Assembly (NCBI GenBank): GCA_014695255.1
Contig: JACJNX010000042.1
Location: 98,204-162,203 of the forward strand
Source of the DNA: Cyanobacteria bacterium FACHB-63
Lineage (GTDB): Bacteria > Cyanobacteriota > Cyanobacteriia > Leptolyngbyales > Leptolyngbyaceae
Length of the DNA: 64,000 nt
Direction of reading: 5' to 3'
Shown here one piece after another: positions 17,301-26,599 of this stretch. A program made the position numbers and the translations under genes. The notes beneath the pieces are model-generated. The model was not told where the DNA came from. It did not search any database and worked only from the letters and a program-made list of their open reading frames with translations. Within the stretch, counting starts at the first letter, position 1; each line of letters opens with the position of its first letter.

Positions 17301-17912
17301 ATGAAGACAGCACTGAAGAAATTTTTAGGGTTAATCGGATTATCGATCGTTGCATTAATGGTTGCAGTATCAACCGGATATGCGCAAAACCTGCCGCCTG
17401 TGGGATTGTTGTTTGGTGGTCGCAGCATTGGTGACTCTCGCCAAGCTACCGTTCCGCTAGTGGGGATTCGATTTACGGGTGAGTGTCCTGGAGAACAAGC
17501 GGCAGCCACACGAGCGCGGTTCTTCTCAAAATCGACCCGTCCCGCACCAGAGCTACGAGCGATCGTTAAAAACGTAACATTCGGGTTTGCAGGCGAACAA
17601 AAGCCATTTACCGATCGTGAATATTTTAGCGGCGATGTTTCCGAAAGATTTGAGATGCGATTCGGCGATCGTCACGAAGGAAAATTTCTCGCGGTTCAAC
17701 CGGGTGAAAATCAGTTTGAATATGAAATTAAGCGGGGACAACAATCGATCGAAACGGGCAAGTTTTCCGCCACCTTTGAGGAGCAAACCTTGGAGCAAGA
17801 AAGAGCATCAAGATTAGATCGAAGAGAATCAAAACGATGCCGAAGATACAAAGATAGACGCTGTATCCAGGAAGAAGTTAGGGTATATTATGAGCGAGTT
17901 TGTCCAAGCTAA
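17301..17912 (+). CDS. Secreted protein of unknown function
   Basis: A 203-residue protein with a signal peptide (MKTALKKFLGLIGLSIVALM, cleavage near GYAQ). The mature part is beta-rich and charged with a strongly basic C-terminus rich in Arg and Cys (KRCRRYKDRRC, then YYERVCPS), which could form a disulfide pair. No family is recognised. It lies on the plus strand between ksgA and ispE, both on the minus strand, and its last 35 bp overlap the 3' end of ksgA. Confidence 0.6.
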   Translation: MKTALKKFLGLIGLSIVALMVAVSTGYAQNLPPVGLLFGGRSIGDSRQATVPLVGIRFTGECPGEQAAATRARFFSKSTRPAPELRAIVKNVTFGFAGEQKPFTDREYFSGDVSERFEMRFGDRHEGKFLAVQPGENQFEYEIKRGQQSIETGKFSATFEEQTLEQERASRLDRRESKRCRRYKDRRCIQEEVRVYYERVCPS

Positions 17913-18714
17913 ATGCATTGCTCAAATCAATCCACTGCCTCACGCTTAAATCTTCAGCCCGCGCTTGTGGATTGATTTCTAAGGATTGCAGCAGAGCGTT
18001 TAACGGCTCAAGTTCAATCACGCTTTTTAGATTATTTCGCAGCATCTTGCGCCGACTTGAAAAGCCAAGTTTGATCAAGGTTTCTAATTTTTTTGGATCT
18101 GTGGCAGGATGCTCGATCTCTCTTGGACGCAATCGAATCACTGCCGAATCTACTTTTGGAGGCGGCGAAAATGCTTTTGCTGACACATCACACATGAATT
18201 CAGCATCAGCTAAATATTGAACTCGAATCGATAATGCACCGTAATGCGATGAATTTGAGTTTGCACAAATTCGCAGTGCCACTTCTTTTTGCAGCAACAG
18301 GACGATCGATTCAAACGGCTTTGGATTTGGAGTTGCAATCTTGCCCAGTAGCTTCTCCAAAATTGGTCCCGTAATGTTATAGGGAATATTAGCTACAACT
18401 TTTCGAGGGTTTTGAAACGGTGGAAATGGCTCTAACAATGGATCAATCTCTAACGTGAGAAAATCGCCTTGAAGCAATAGGAAATTCTCAAATTTGCCGA
18501 ATTTTTGCACTAGGATTGGACACAAATCTCGATCGATTTCTACTGCCACAACTGCTTGAGCTTGAGCAATCAATTGCCGCGTTAAAATCCCGGTTCCTGC
18601 TCCAATTTCCAAAACGCGATCGTTCTCTGTCAATTCCGCAGAACTGACAATTTTGTTTAAAGCTTTTTCGCTTTTCAACCAGTGTTGACCAAATTGTTTT
18701 CTTGCTTTTGGCAC
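17878..18714 (-). CDS. ksgA: 16S rRNA dimethyladenosine transferase
   Basis: A 278-residue RsmA/KsgA enzyme. It starts KARKQFGQHWLKSEK, has motif I LEIGAGTGILTRQL, the catalytic NIPYNITGPI and the C-terminal FSSRRKMLRNNLK. It dimethylates the two adjacent adenines in the 3' hairpin loop of 16S rRNA. The start is a GTG at 18714 abutting the purM stop with no gap, so translation is likely coupled. It overlaps the convergent secreted-protein gene by 35 bp. Confidence 0.94.
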   Translation of the reverse strand: MPKARKQFGQHWLKSEKALNKIVSSAELTENDRVLEIGAGTGILTRQLIAQAQAVVAVEIDRDLCPILVQKFGKFENFLLLQGDFLTLEIDPLLEPFPPFQNPRKVVANIPYNITGPILEKLLGKIATPNPKPFESIVLLLQKEVALRICANSNSSHYGALSIRVQYLADAEFMCDVSAKAFSPPPKVDSAVIRLRPREIEHPATDPKKLETLIKLGFSSRRKMLRNNLKSVIELEPLNALLQSLEINPQARAEDLSVRQWIDLSNAFSLDKLAHNIP

Positions 18715-19743
18715 TTATTCAGGCAATCCTAATAACTCACCCGATCCGGGAATTACTGTTCCAATGGCAGTAGCGTTTAATCCTTGTAGGTTGAAAAATT
18801 CTACAGTCTGATCGACACTTTCTCCCGGAACAATGACCACGAATCCAACTCCCATATTAAAGGTATTAAACATCGCATTAGGTGCGACTTTCCCTTCAGT
18901 TGCTAACCAATGAAAAATGGGTGGAATTTGCCATCGATTCGGGTCAATTTCAATCGCTTGATTTTCACCCAAACACCGAGGTAAATTTTCGGGCAAACCG
19001 CCCCCGGTAATATGTGCCATGCCGTGAATTTCAAGCCCTGACTTCAATGCAGCAAGAATTGGTTTCACGTAAATTTGAGTCGGCGTGAGCAAGACTTCTC
19101 CAAGCGTTGCACCACTCAATCCAGAGGGTCGATCGCTCCAATCAAATCCCCGATCGATCACAATCTTCCGCACCAAGCTAAACCCGTTACTGTGAACTCC
19201 CGAACTGGGAAGCGCGATCGCCACATCTCCAACCTTGACCTGCGATCCGTCCAGAATCCGGCTTTTCTCAACAATCCCAACACAAAATCCAGCCAAATCA
19301 TACTCATTCGGCTGATAAAACCCTGGCATTTCCGCAGTTTCACCGCCAAGCAACGCACATCCCGCAGCCTCACATCCTTCTGCAATTCCTTCCACCACAG
19401 AAGCAAGCTGCTCTGGCAGCAGTTTTCCTGTCGCAACGTAATCCAGGAAAAACAACGGCTCTGCACTACAGGTCAGCACATCGTTCACGCACATTGCCAC
19501 CAAATCAATCCCAACGGTGTGATGAACGTCGAGTTGATGTGCCAATTTCAGCTTCGTCCCAACGCCATCGGTTCCAGACACTAAAACAGGCTCTTGATAT
19601 CCAGACGGCAATTGAAACAATCCACTGAATCCACCCAAGCCGCCTAAAACCTCGGAACGGTAGGTGCGCCGAACAGAATCGCGAATGCGATCGACAAACG
19701 CCCGTCCCGCTTCAACATCAACCCCTGCTTCCCGATAATCCAT
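18715..19743 (-). CDS. purM: Phosphoribosylformylglycinamidine cyclo-ligase
   Basis: A 342-residue AIR synthetase close to the usual length. It begins [13 protein letters not shown] and carries [13 protein letters not shown], the ATP-site [14 protein letters not shown] and the C-terminal [13 protein letters not shown]. It closes the imidazole ring in the fifth step of purine synthesis. I use the ATG at 19743; a GTG 39 bp upstream is possible. It is followed without a gap by ksgA. Confidence 0.95.
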   Translation of the reverse strand: MDYREAGVDVEAGRAFVDRIRDSVRRTYRSEVLGGLGGFSGLFQLPSGYQEPVLVSGTDGVGTKLKLAHQLDVHHTVGIDLVAMCVNDVLTCSAEPLFFLDYVATGKLLPEQLASVVEGIAEGCEAAGCALLGGETAEMPGFYQPNEYDLAGFCVGIVEKSRILDGSQVKVGDVAIALPSSGVHSNGFSLVRKIVIDRGFDWSDRPSGLSGATLGEVLLTPTQIYVKPILAALKSGLEIHGMAHITGGGLPENLPRCLGENQAIEIDPNRWQIPPIFHWLATEGKVAPNAMFNTFNMGVGFVVIVPGESVDQTVEFFNLQGLNATAIGTVIPGSGELLGLPE

Positions 19744-20085
19744 GAGCGCGAATTCAATCTGCAAAACATCAGCATACCTCACAAGCTGTATGAAGAAGAT
19801 GTTAAGTTCTTGTGAAGTCGGAGAAAAACGCTAAAGCGGTTTTTCTAATAGAAGTCAGTAACAGCAATCGTTTCAGCTTACATCCGAATTTGAAGAAAAT
19901 ATGAAGTTTTATTTCGTACAGGCATCACCCTGATCCAATTAGGAAAAACTTCATGCTAGTCTGTTGCAGTTCTGAACTCAGGAGTGAACACGGAGCGAGT
20001 ACGAGTTAGCACAGCTTAAGTTGTGTCAGATGGCAAACTGCCACATCTCGGACTCAAGGTTGGAAGTGAATCTCACAAAGGATGT
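19744..20085. promoter_or_regulatory. Intergenic leader of rlpA with a 10-bp inverted repeat
   Basis: This 342-bp gap separates the divergent purM and rlpA genes. It contains perfect arms ATGAAGTTTT (19901-19910) and AAAACTTCAT (19945-19954) spaced 34 bp apart. The arms could be two sites of a dimeric regulator or a long hairpin. An AAAGGA ribosome binding site (20077-20082) precedes the rlpA ATG. Confidence 0.35.
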
Positions 20086-21150
20086 ATGAACCAGAAACTG
20101 ATTAGCGGTTTGACTGCCGCTCTACTGTGTACCAGTACCATCGGTGCGACTGCTGCCCTAGCAGAGTCCACCCCGGCAGCCAGCCAAGGATCTACGGAGT
20201 CTGACACTCCCCGACCGTCTTCCCCACAAGCCACAAGGCGCAACGTGGTGAAAGTCGGCGAACAGCAAACCCCCCAAAACCGTCAAACTGAGGAGTCCAT
20301 CGCAAAAATTCAGTCGCACGATATTTCTGGGCGCAAAGCCGCCACTCTTTATGTCCGCAATATTCCGGTTGTTACGTTCCTTGGCGAAGCTCAAAACTCG
20401 TCCACCGCAGTGAAAGTCGGTGAAGTGCAAGCCAGCCCCCAAGCCGCGAAGCTCAAGTACGGTGCCACTACCCCGGTTGAATCCAGCACCCAGCCGCGCC
20501 AGAATTCCTCAAATTCATCCGCTGACCCGATCGCTAGAGCTACCGCGATCGCAGCCCGCTTAAACCAACTCCAACGTAATGGAGTCGATGCCAACAAAAT
20601 CACGGTGAGATGGCATCAAACTAAATCCGGCGATCAGTTCTTAATCGAGGCAAACAAACAGCCGATCGTCGCCGTCGATTCGCAGACCGTTCTTCCCAAT
20701 AGCACCCGCGATCCGGGGCAAGACGCGCTGCAAGTTGCAAATCGTCTCCGCCGCCTATTCGGTAATGCTGCCCCCCTGCGCGAAATTTCCAATCGTCCCA
20801 ATCGCGCACCCCAGATTGCGATCGGCCCAATTCGTCTACGGATGACGGGCATGGCATCTTGGTATGGGCCAGGATTCCACGGCAACATGAGCGCCAGTGG
20901 TGAGCGATTTAACCAGAATGCGCTGACTGCGGCACATCGGACGCTGCCGTTTGGCACGATCGTGCAAGTGACCAATCTCGATAACGGGCGTACTGTTTCT
21001 GTCCGCATCAACGATCGCGGGCCGTTCTCCGGCGATCGGGTCATCGACTTATCCGCAGGTGCGGCTCGTGTTCTCGGCTTGATTCAAAGCGGCGTTGCTC
21101 CCGTCCGTCTTGAAGTCCGGGACTCGAGACGGGTTGCATCGGGTAACTAG
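20086..21150 (+). CDS. rlpA: RlpA-like septal lytic transglycosylase, exported
   Basis: A 354-residue exported protein. A signal peptide (MNQKLISGLTAALLCTSTIG, cleavage after ALA) leads into a low-complexity Ser/Pro/Gln-rich region (30-250) and a C-terminal double-psi beta-barrel (about 262-350) with the family motifs GMASWYGPGFHGN, TAAHRTLPFGT and VRINDRGPF. In relatives the barrel cleaves denuded glycan strands at division sites. The usual C-terminal SPOR domain is absent. The ATG at 20086 follows AAAGGA; the frame continues upstream to 20023 but lacks signal character there. Confidence 0.82.
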   Translation: MNQKLISGLTAALLCTSTIGATAALAESTPAASQGSTESDTPRPSSPQATRRNVVKVGEQQTPQNRQTEESIAKIQSHDISGRKAATLYVRNIPVVTFLGEAQNSSTAVKVGEVQASPQAAKLKYGATTPVESSTQPRQNSSNSSADPIARATAIAARLNQLQRNGVDANKITVRWHQTKSGDQFLIEANKQPIVAVDSQTVLPNSTRDPGQDALQVANRLRRLFGNAAPLREISNRPNRAPQIAIGPIRLRMTGMASWYGPGFHGNMSASGERFNQNALTAAHRTLPFGTIVQVTNLDNGRTVSVRINDRGPFSGDRVIDLSAGAARVLGLIQSGVAPVRLEVRDSRRVASGN

Positions 21151-21215
21151 ACTGAAGAAAGGCGCAGCGAACCATTGATTAAATTGATTAAATTGTTCAC
21201 TCCTTTTTAATTGGA

Positions 21216-22403
21216 TTAAATTCGCCGCATCAGTCCTTTCAGTTGAATCTCTTGACTCAAGTTTTTACTTTGAATCAGAACACCAAAGCCACCTAGCCCC
21301 ATTGGATTCATGAGCTGATGTAGTGCGTCGCGGCGTTGCAATCGGTTTTGTAAATCCTGGGCGCTGGTGGTTTCCGTCTGAGTGATCTGGCTGAGTCGAT
21401 CGCCCAATCCCAGCGCCATCAAAAATAATCCCTGCTGCGTAAAGCCAATGGTTTGCAGCCCTGAGCGCTCTCCCTGAAGTTGCAGCGCTGTGAAATCGAC
21501 ATGAGCAGTGATATCTTGCTCGCCAACGTGAATATACGGATCGTTGTGATGGCTATGTTGGTAGTAACACTGTAATGTCCCTTGCGATCGCATCGGATTG
21601 TAGTATCGCGTCGCTGGATAGCCGTAATCGATCGTTAAAACAAATCCTTGCTGCAATTTTTGAGCGATCGTACTCATCCAATCTAGCGCGGCTAAATTCA
21701 CCTCAGTCCGATAGCCATCTGCATAGTTAAAAATATCCACACCAACGAAGTCAAAATAATTCGATAGTTTCTCGGTCGAAAGATCGTCAACTATCTCAGC
21801 AAACCGATTGTCTTGCAGACAAACATACACTTCTTTAAGCGCTTGATTCTGCAACGTGACGAGATGCACCGGAAACGCATCAACTAATTCATTCGAGAAC
21901 ACACATCCCACGATTGAATCATTCGGAATTTCCTCGATCGTTGTCCATTCGATCCGCGTTCCCGCCTCCGTCCAACGCCGCAGTCGGTGCTGCTGCTCGA
22001 CAGTATGGGCGGCTGCTTTCTCAACAATGAGATAAGTCAGCGAATTAAAACATTTAGGATAAAAGCGATCGAGATACCGCAGAATATCGGCTGCAAGCAA
22101 TCCCTGACCCGCACCCATCTCAACTAGGGTAAACGGATTCGGCTGTCCGAGTGCTTGCCACATATCCGCTAGCTGCTCGGCAACCAATTCACCAAAATCA
22201 AACGATAAATGGGGCGAGGTGAAAAAATCACCCTGCGCCCCAATTTTTTCGCGAGGTCTAGCATAGTAGCCCAGTTGCGGACAATACAATGCTAAATCCA
22301 TGAATTCTGCAAATGTGATTCGTCCTGATTCGCGAATCTGCTGCGATATGAAGTTGTAAAGCGGACTCGGAGCGTCCGTAGATTGATTTTCTTGAGCAAA
22401 CAC
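21216..22403 (-). CDS. MidA/NDUFAF7-type SAM-dependent methyltransferase
   Basis: A 395-residue protein of the DUF185/Methyltransf_28 family. Visible motifs are ISQQIRESGRITFAEFM near the N-terminus, LYCPQLGYYARP, the SAM-binding LVEMGAGQGLLAADIL and the acidic FSNELVDAFPVHL. In mitochondria the homologue methylates an arginine of the 49-kDa subunit of complex I. The NdhH gene, the counterpart of that subunit, lies about 1.2 kb away on the same strand, so a role in NDH-1 assembly is plausible but inferred. Confidence 0.82.
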   Translation of the reverse strand: MFAQENQSTDAPSPLYNFISQQIRESGRITFAEFMDLALYCPQLGYYARPREKIGAQGDFFTSPHLSFDFGELVAEQLADMWQALGQPNPFTLVEMGAGQGLLAADILRYLDRFYPKCFNSLTYLIVEKAAAHTVEQQHRLRRWTEAGTRIEWTTIEEIPNDSIVGCVFSNELVDAFPVHLVTLQNQALKEVYVCLQDNRFAEIVDDLSTEKLSNYFDFVGVDIFNYADGYRTEVNLAALDWMSTIAQKLQQGFVLTIDYGYPATRYYNPMRSQGTLQCYYQHSHHNDPYIHVGEQDITAHVDFTALQLQGERSGLQTIGFTQQGLFLMALGLGDRLSQITQTETTSAQDLQNRLQRRDALHQLMNPMGLGGFGVLIQSKNLSQEIQLKGLMRRI

Positions 22404-22701
22404 GGGGTTAACCTGAACATTAGAAACGATCGCTTCTAATCTATTGCATTTTCCAGTAAATCAGAGTAGATTATCTGTACTAAACTGAGCGTTAGCTGGA
22501 GAAAATAAACCACGCACAAAAAGCCGGCAATAAGTCATTCCATTGAAGCGAGTCTTGCAAACTGCTGATGCACTCCAACTCAGAAGAAGCTCAACTTCTA
22601 GCGGTTAGTCTAATGTTCAGGAAACAAGGCAGTGCGTACACTGTAATCGGTTGATCGCACACCACATTCCGCCTAAAGGATTTTCAGCGACACGAGTTAG
22701 T

Positions 22702-22914
22702 TTAAACAAGTGCAGCTTCACCTGTAGCGGCTGGTGTTGCAGCGGGAGGTGCATCAAAGGCAACAATAAACTGGGCATTTGGGCGAGTTTGCGTCAATAC
22801 TTTCAGGTAAGAATCTGCATCGTTGCGACGGCGAAACCGAATCACAACTTGACGCTGCAAGTCGGGAGTGATTTGATAGACAACCCAGGGAGTTAACTGC
22901 TCTTGATACTTCAT
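22702..22914 (-). CDS. Small conserved-looking protein, unknown
   Basis: A 70-residue protein beginning MKYQEQLTPWVVYQI with a compact, mixed basic-aromatic core (VVIRFRRRNDADSYLKVL) and an Ala/Pro-rich tail. It resembles small cyanobacterial hypothetical proteins but I cannot name a family. A weak ribosome binding site precedes the ATG at 22914. It stands alone, 290 bp from the MidA gene. Confidence 0.55.
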   Translation of the reverse strand: MKYQEQLTPWVVYQITPDLQRQVVIRFRRRNDADSYLKVLTQTRPNAQFIVAFDAPPAATPAATGEAALV

Positions 22915-23555
22915 AGTTCACTGTGAGGATAGTGGAATGACACAAAGTGAGAAAGCGGAACTGTAAATCAGTAACGCTACATCTAGCGGCTGCACTTCAG
23001 TTCACATACTATTGATAGCGTTTAACTCAAAGAAAGTCAATCCTTTTTTGCACGAATGAATGTCCGTGCATTCGCTCAGTGTTTCTGCTGAAATCTCGAT
23101 GCCAACAGCGCAAGCAGTCGAAGATTGGCTTACGCTCAATTCCTTCAGTCGGAAAATCCTACTTTAGTTAGATAGCCAGCCCGCACCACAGAAGCTTAGA
23201 TTGTTAAATTGAACACCACCAATAATTCGGAACTGCTTCAACCAAATCTCAACACCTAAAAAACTGCTAACTTCAGCTCGTCCAGAAAATTCACCGTTGA
23301 GGACTCTCGTCACTTAAAAAAGCTGAGTGGTACATCATCAGGAATGTCTGTGAACAGACGACACAAAAGCAGCACCAGTATAAAATTCAATTCTTCGCTT
23401 GCGGTCGGAATCGAATTCAAGTTCACTCCCCATAATAGAGGAGCACAATAAAAAAAGGTTATTGAATGCTTAAGATTGACTACGATCCATCCTAGCGTAA
23501 AACGGAGCGATCGCGTGTCATTGTATTGTGATATATCGAACCGTTTACACCGCGC
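22915..23555. other. Gene-free interval of about 640 bp
   Basis: No frame with coding character was found on either strand between the small protein gene and ndhH. The region holds short hairpins (TGCACG/CGTGCA near 23050-23071 and GTCTG/CAGAC near 23346-23359) and one HIP1 site, none of which has a T-run that would make it a terminator. It is likely a promoter region for the 22914 gene or undetected small RNA. Confidence 0.4.
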
Positions 23556-23587
23556 AACAAAATGGGCAGGTCTGTTACACCTGCCCA
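23556..23587 (-). terminator. Rho-independent terminator of ndhH
   Basis: TGGGCAGGT (23563-23571) pairs with ACCTGCCCA (23579-23587) across a 7-base loop. Read on the minus strand the stem is followed by TTTTG. It lies 25 bp beyond the ndhH stop. Confidence 0.75.
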
Positions 23588-23612
23588 GAAATAGTGGGTT
23601 GCGGGACTGGGT

Positions 23613-24797
23613 TTAGCGATCGACCGATCCCATGATGATGTCGATACTACCGAGAATTGTGACGATATCTGCTACCTTCATGCCTTTCAGTAGGTAGGGA
23701 AGAATCTGGACGTTGTTAAAGTCCGCTGCTCGAACCTTAAAACGCCAGGGGAAAACATGATCCTCGCCGATGATGTAGACACCGAGTTCACCTTTTCCAC
23801 TTTCTAGACGAACGTAGTGTTCGCCTTTGGGAATTTTGAAGGTTGGAGCAATCTTCTTGCCGATGAACTGGTAATCAAAGCCATTCCATTCAGATTTTGG
23901 ACCTTCCATCATTCGTTTTGCTTCAAGATTTTCAAACGGACCGCCGGGGAGTCCTTTGATAGCCTGTCTGATAATCTTAATCGACTCGCGCATTTCGCGA
24001 ATCCGCACGATGTACCGCGCATAGCAGTCTCCTGCAGTTTCCCAATGTACATCCCAGTCAAAATCGTCGTAGCACTCATAGTGGTCAACTTTTCTCAAGT
24101 CCCACTTCACGCCAGAAGCCCGGAGCATTGGGCCGGATAAACTCCAGTTGATCGCGTCTTCGCGGCTAATCACGCCTACGCCATCAACACGGCGGCGAAA
24201 AATCGGGTTTTCTGTAATTAGACGCTCGTATTCATCGACTTTGGGGAGGAAGTAGTCGCAGAAGTCTAAGCACTTGTCGATCCAGCCATAGGGTAGGTCA
24301 GCCGCGACCCCTCCGATGCGGAAGTAGTTGTGGTTGATCATGCGGTAGCCAGCAACCGCTTCCCACAGGTCGTAGATTAGTTCGCGTTCGCGGAAAATGT
24401 AGAAGAAGGGAGTTTGGGCACCGACATCCGCCATGAACGGACCAAGCCATAAGAGGTGATTGGCAATGCGGTTGAGTTCCAGCATGATCACGCGGATGTA
24501 GCTGGCGCGTTTGGGAACGGCGATTCCGGCAAGTTTTTCTGGGGCATTCACCGTAATTGCTTCATTGAACATTCCGGCTGCGTAGTCCCAGCGACTCACG
24601 TAGGGAACGAACATAATGTTGGTGCGGTTTTCGGCGATTTTCTCCATGCCTCGGTGGAGATACCCAATTACAGGTTCGCAATCGACCACGTTCTCGCCGT
24701 CGAGCGTGACGATTAGGCGCATCACCCCGTGCATCGAGGGATGGTGCGGACCCATGTTGAGTACCATGGGTTCTGTCTTGGTTTCGATCATTGCCAT
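23613..24797 (-). CDS. ndhH: NAD(P)H-quinone oxidoreductase subunit H
   Basis: A 394-residue NdhH, the expected length. It begins with [18 protein letters not shown] after a short lead and contains [18 protein letters not shown] and the terminal [13 protein letters not shown]. It is the 49-kDa-type subunit of the peripheral arm of cyanobacterial NDH-1, which takes electrons from ferredoxin for cyclic flow, respiration and CO2 uptake. I chose the ATG at 24797; a longer frame to 24878 has no similarity. It is monocistronic, with its own terminator. Confidence 0.95.
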   Translation of the reverse strand: MAMIETKTEPMVLNMGPHHPSMHGVMRLIVTLDGENVVDCEPVIGYLHRGMEKIAENRTNIMFVPYVSRWDYAAGMFNEAITVNAPEKLAGIAVPKRASYIRVIMLELNRIANHLLWLGPFMADVGAQTPFFYIFRERELIYDLWEAVAGYRMINHNYFRIGGVAADLPYGWIDKCLDFCDYFLPKVDEYERLITENPIFRRRVDGVGVISREDAINWSLSGPMLRASGVKWDLRKVDHYECYDDFDWDVHWETAGDCYARYIVRIREMRESIKIIRQAIKGLPGGPFENLEAKRMMEGPKSEWNGFDYQFIGKKIAPTFKIPKGEHYVRLESGKGELGVYIIGEDHVFPWRFKVRAADFNNVQILPYLLKGMKVADIVTILGSIDIIMGSVDR

Positions 24798-25106
24798 CGG
24801 TGTTCTGCCTCTCGATTCACGATTTGCGGGCAAGCTTTGTGGAATAAGGCTTCGTGAGCACTTGTTGCACTTCTTCAATTATAGAGAATGGTGTCTACCT
24901 GCGTGGATTTGAATCAATTTGTGCAGGATTCAATTTACGCTTAGAGGCGAATAGAATGGAATCAATGATACTGCAAGAGAAGAGTTGGATCGATCGCGCT
25001 TGGTTTGAGCCGGATGGGTGTCCCCTAAATTCCCACGAGTGAGGGACTTTGAAGGAAGTTTAGAGTGGGGACGAAATTAAAGTAATCTTTAAAGCTATTT
25101 AATTCA
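24798..25106. other. Divergent intergenic region ndhH/rsmH, about 310 bp
   Basis: No gene is visible. The segment should hold promoters of both ndhH and rsmH. A weak stem GTCCC/GGGAC (25019-25047) is present but lacks a T-run. Confidence 0.4.
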
Positions 25107-25961
25107 ATGAGTGCTGAGTTTTTTCATGTTCCTGTGCTGAGTCGCGAAGTAATCGAAGGATTGGCGGTTCGCGATCGCGGGGAATATTTAGATGCGACTG
25201 TGGGCGGTGGAGGTCATAGTGCGCTGATTCTGAGTGCGGCTTCGGATGTGAAACTAGCGGTGATCGATCAGGATGCGTTTGCGCTAGCTGCGGCGCGGGA
25301 GAAATTAGGCGATCGTGTAACGTTTCACCATACAAATTTTGCTGAGTTTGATCCGGGTGAAACAAAGTTCGATGGAATATTAGCGGATTTGGGCGTAAGT
25401 TCAGCTCAGTTTGATGTTGCCGATCGTGGGTTTAGTTTTCGGCATGAAGCAGCATTAGATATGCGAATGAATCAGCAGCAAGAATTAACCGCAGCCGAGA
25501 TGATTAATCATTGGGAAGAATCGAAATTAGCTGATATTTTCTATACCTATGGAGAAGAACGGCTTTCGAGACGAATTGCCAGACGAATTGTGGAAAAGCG
25601 CCCGTTTAAGACAACGACAGAATTAGCGGATGCGATCGCGGGATCAGTTCCAAAGCAATATCGGTACGGTCGGATTCATCCTGCAACTCGTGTGTTTCAA
25701 GGCTTGCGAATTGCGGTGAATCGGGAGCTTGAGGTGCTAGAAACGTTAATGCAAAAAGCACCGACTTGGTTAAAACCAGGGGGACGACTTGCAATCATTA
25801 GTTTTCACAGTTTAGAAGATCGCATCGTGAAACATCGAATGAAAGAATCGGAGATGTTGACGGTGCTTACAAAGAAGCCGATCATCGCTCAAGAAGATGA
25901 ACTTCAAGAGAATGTAAGAGCGCGATCGGCAAAATTACGAATTGCAGAACGAAAAGCCTAA
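25107..25961 (+). CDS. rsmH: 16S rRNA (cytosine-1402-N4)-methyltransferase
   Basis: A 284-residue RsmH/MraW protein. Motifs are FFHVPVLSREVIEGL, the SAM-site LDATVGGGGHS, LADLGVSSAQFD, FRHEAALDMRMN and the C-terminal ISFHSLEDRIVK. It adds the N4-methyl group of m4Cm1402 in 16S rRNA. It is not next to the division cluster, as is usual in cyanobacteria. The last four bases overlap the convergent Uma2 gene. Confidence 0.94.
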   Translation: MSAEFFHVPVLSREVIEGLAVRDRGEYLDATVGGGGHSALILSAASDVKLAVIDQDAFALAAAREKLGDRVTFHHTNFAEFDPGETKFDGILADLGVSSAQFDVADRGFSFRHEAALDMRMNQQQELTAAEMINHWEESKLADIFYTYGEERLSRRIARRIVEKRPFKTTTELADAIAGSVPKQYRYGRIHPATRVFQGLRIAVNRELEVLETLMQKAPTWLKPGGRLAIISFHSLEDRIVKHRMKESEMLTVLTKKPIIAQEDELQENVRARSAKLRIAERKA

Positions 25962-26536
25962 CTTTCTGATTGCAGTAATTGAACGGCTCCTGCAAAATCA
26001 GTTTCAGCCATCAAAATGCAACACTTCAAAAGCTCAACGTCTAGGTCTTCTAATCCTGGTAATTCGCTTCGATCAATCTGTTCATATTCGCGATCACGTA
26101 AATGGTGTAGCTTTAGACTTCCATCCTCCCAAAACCAAACCTCAGAAACACCGAGCGAGCGATAACGGGCGAGTTTATTGATGCTTCCACTGGTAAAGAT
26201 TATCTCAATTGATAAATCTGGAATCGGTTTAGCAGTACCCAGACAGTAAGATTTATCCGCTTGTGCGGCCACTTCTCCAGGTTTTTCCTGAGTGACGGAG
26301 CCTGAAGGAACAAAGACAATGCCGCGTTTTAGCAAAAAAGTAGTCACGAGATAGCCGATGATTTCGGAGAACTGTTCGTGCTGCAAACCGGGCATAAAGA
26401 GTTCAATTTCCCCATCGTAAAAAGCAAACCGTACACCAGGAGAGTTCTGAGAAAATTTTTGAAGTCGTTTGAAATCCTCCCAAGTTCCGTATAAAACGAT
26501 TCGCTGGTCGATCGACTTATTAAGAAGTTGAACCAT
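25958..26536 (-). CDS. Uma2 family (DUF820, PD-(D/E)XK) protein
   Basis: A 192-residue Uma2-type protein. The restriction-endonuclease-like core is visible: VRFAFYDGEIELFMPG, HEQFSEIIGYLV, PIPDLSIEIIF and YRSLGVSEVWFWE. The family is greatly expanded in cyanobacteria, and its biological role is unknown. The frame continues to a TTG at 26596, but the ATG at 26536 has an AGGA site and matches the family start (IVLYGTWEDF follows soon). It is 63 bp downstream of another minus-strand gene and probably shares its transcript. Confidence 0.82.
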   Translation of the reverse strand: MVQLLNKSIDQRIVLYGTWEDFKRLQKFSQNSPGVRFAFYDGEIELFMPGLQHEQFSEIIGYLVTTFLLKRGIVFVPSGSVTQEKPGEVAAQADKSYCLGTAKPIPDLSIEIIFTSGSINKLARYRSLGVSEVWFWEDGSLKLHHLRDREYEQIDRSELPGLEDLDVELLKCCILMAETDFAGAVQLLQSES

Positions 26537-26599
26537 ACATCCTGCCTTCAACTCATTCAAGTTTAATTGAGCGATCGAAAAACTAGACGAAAACAATTG

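Noticed and set aside
23050..23075. Hairpin TGCACG/CGTGCA as a terminator
   Set aside because: On neither strand is the stem followed by a T-run in the right orientation.
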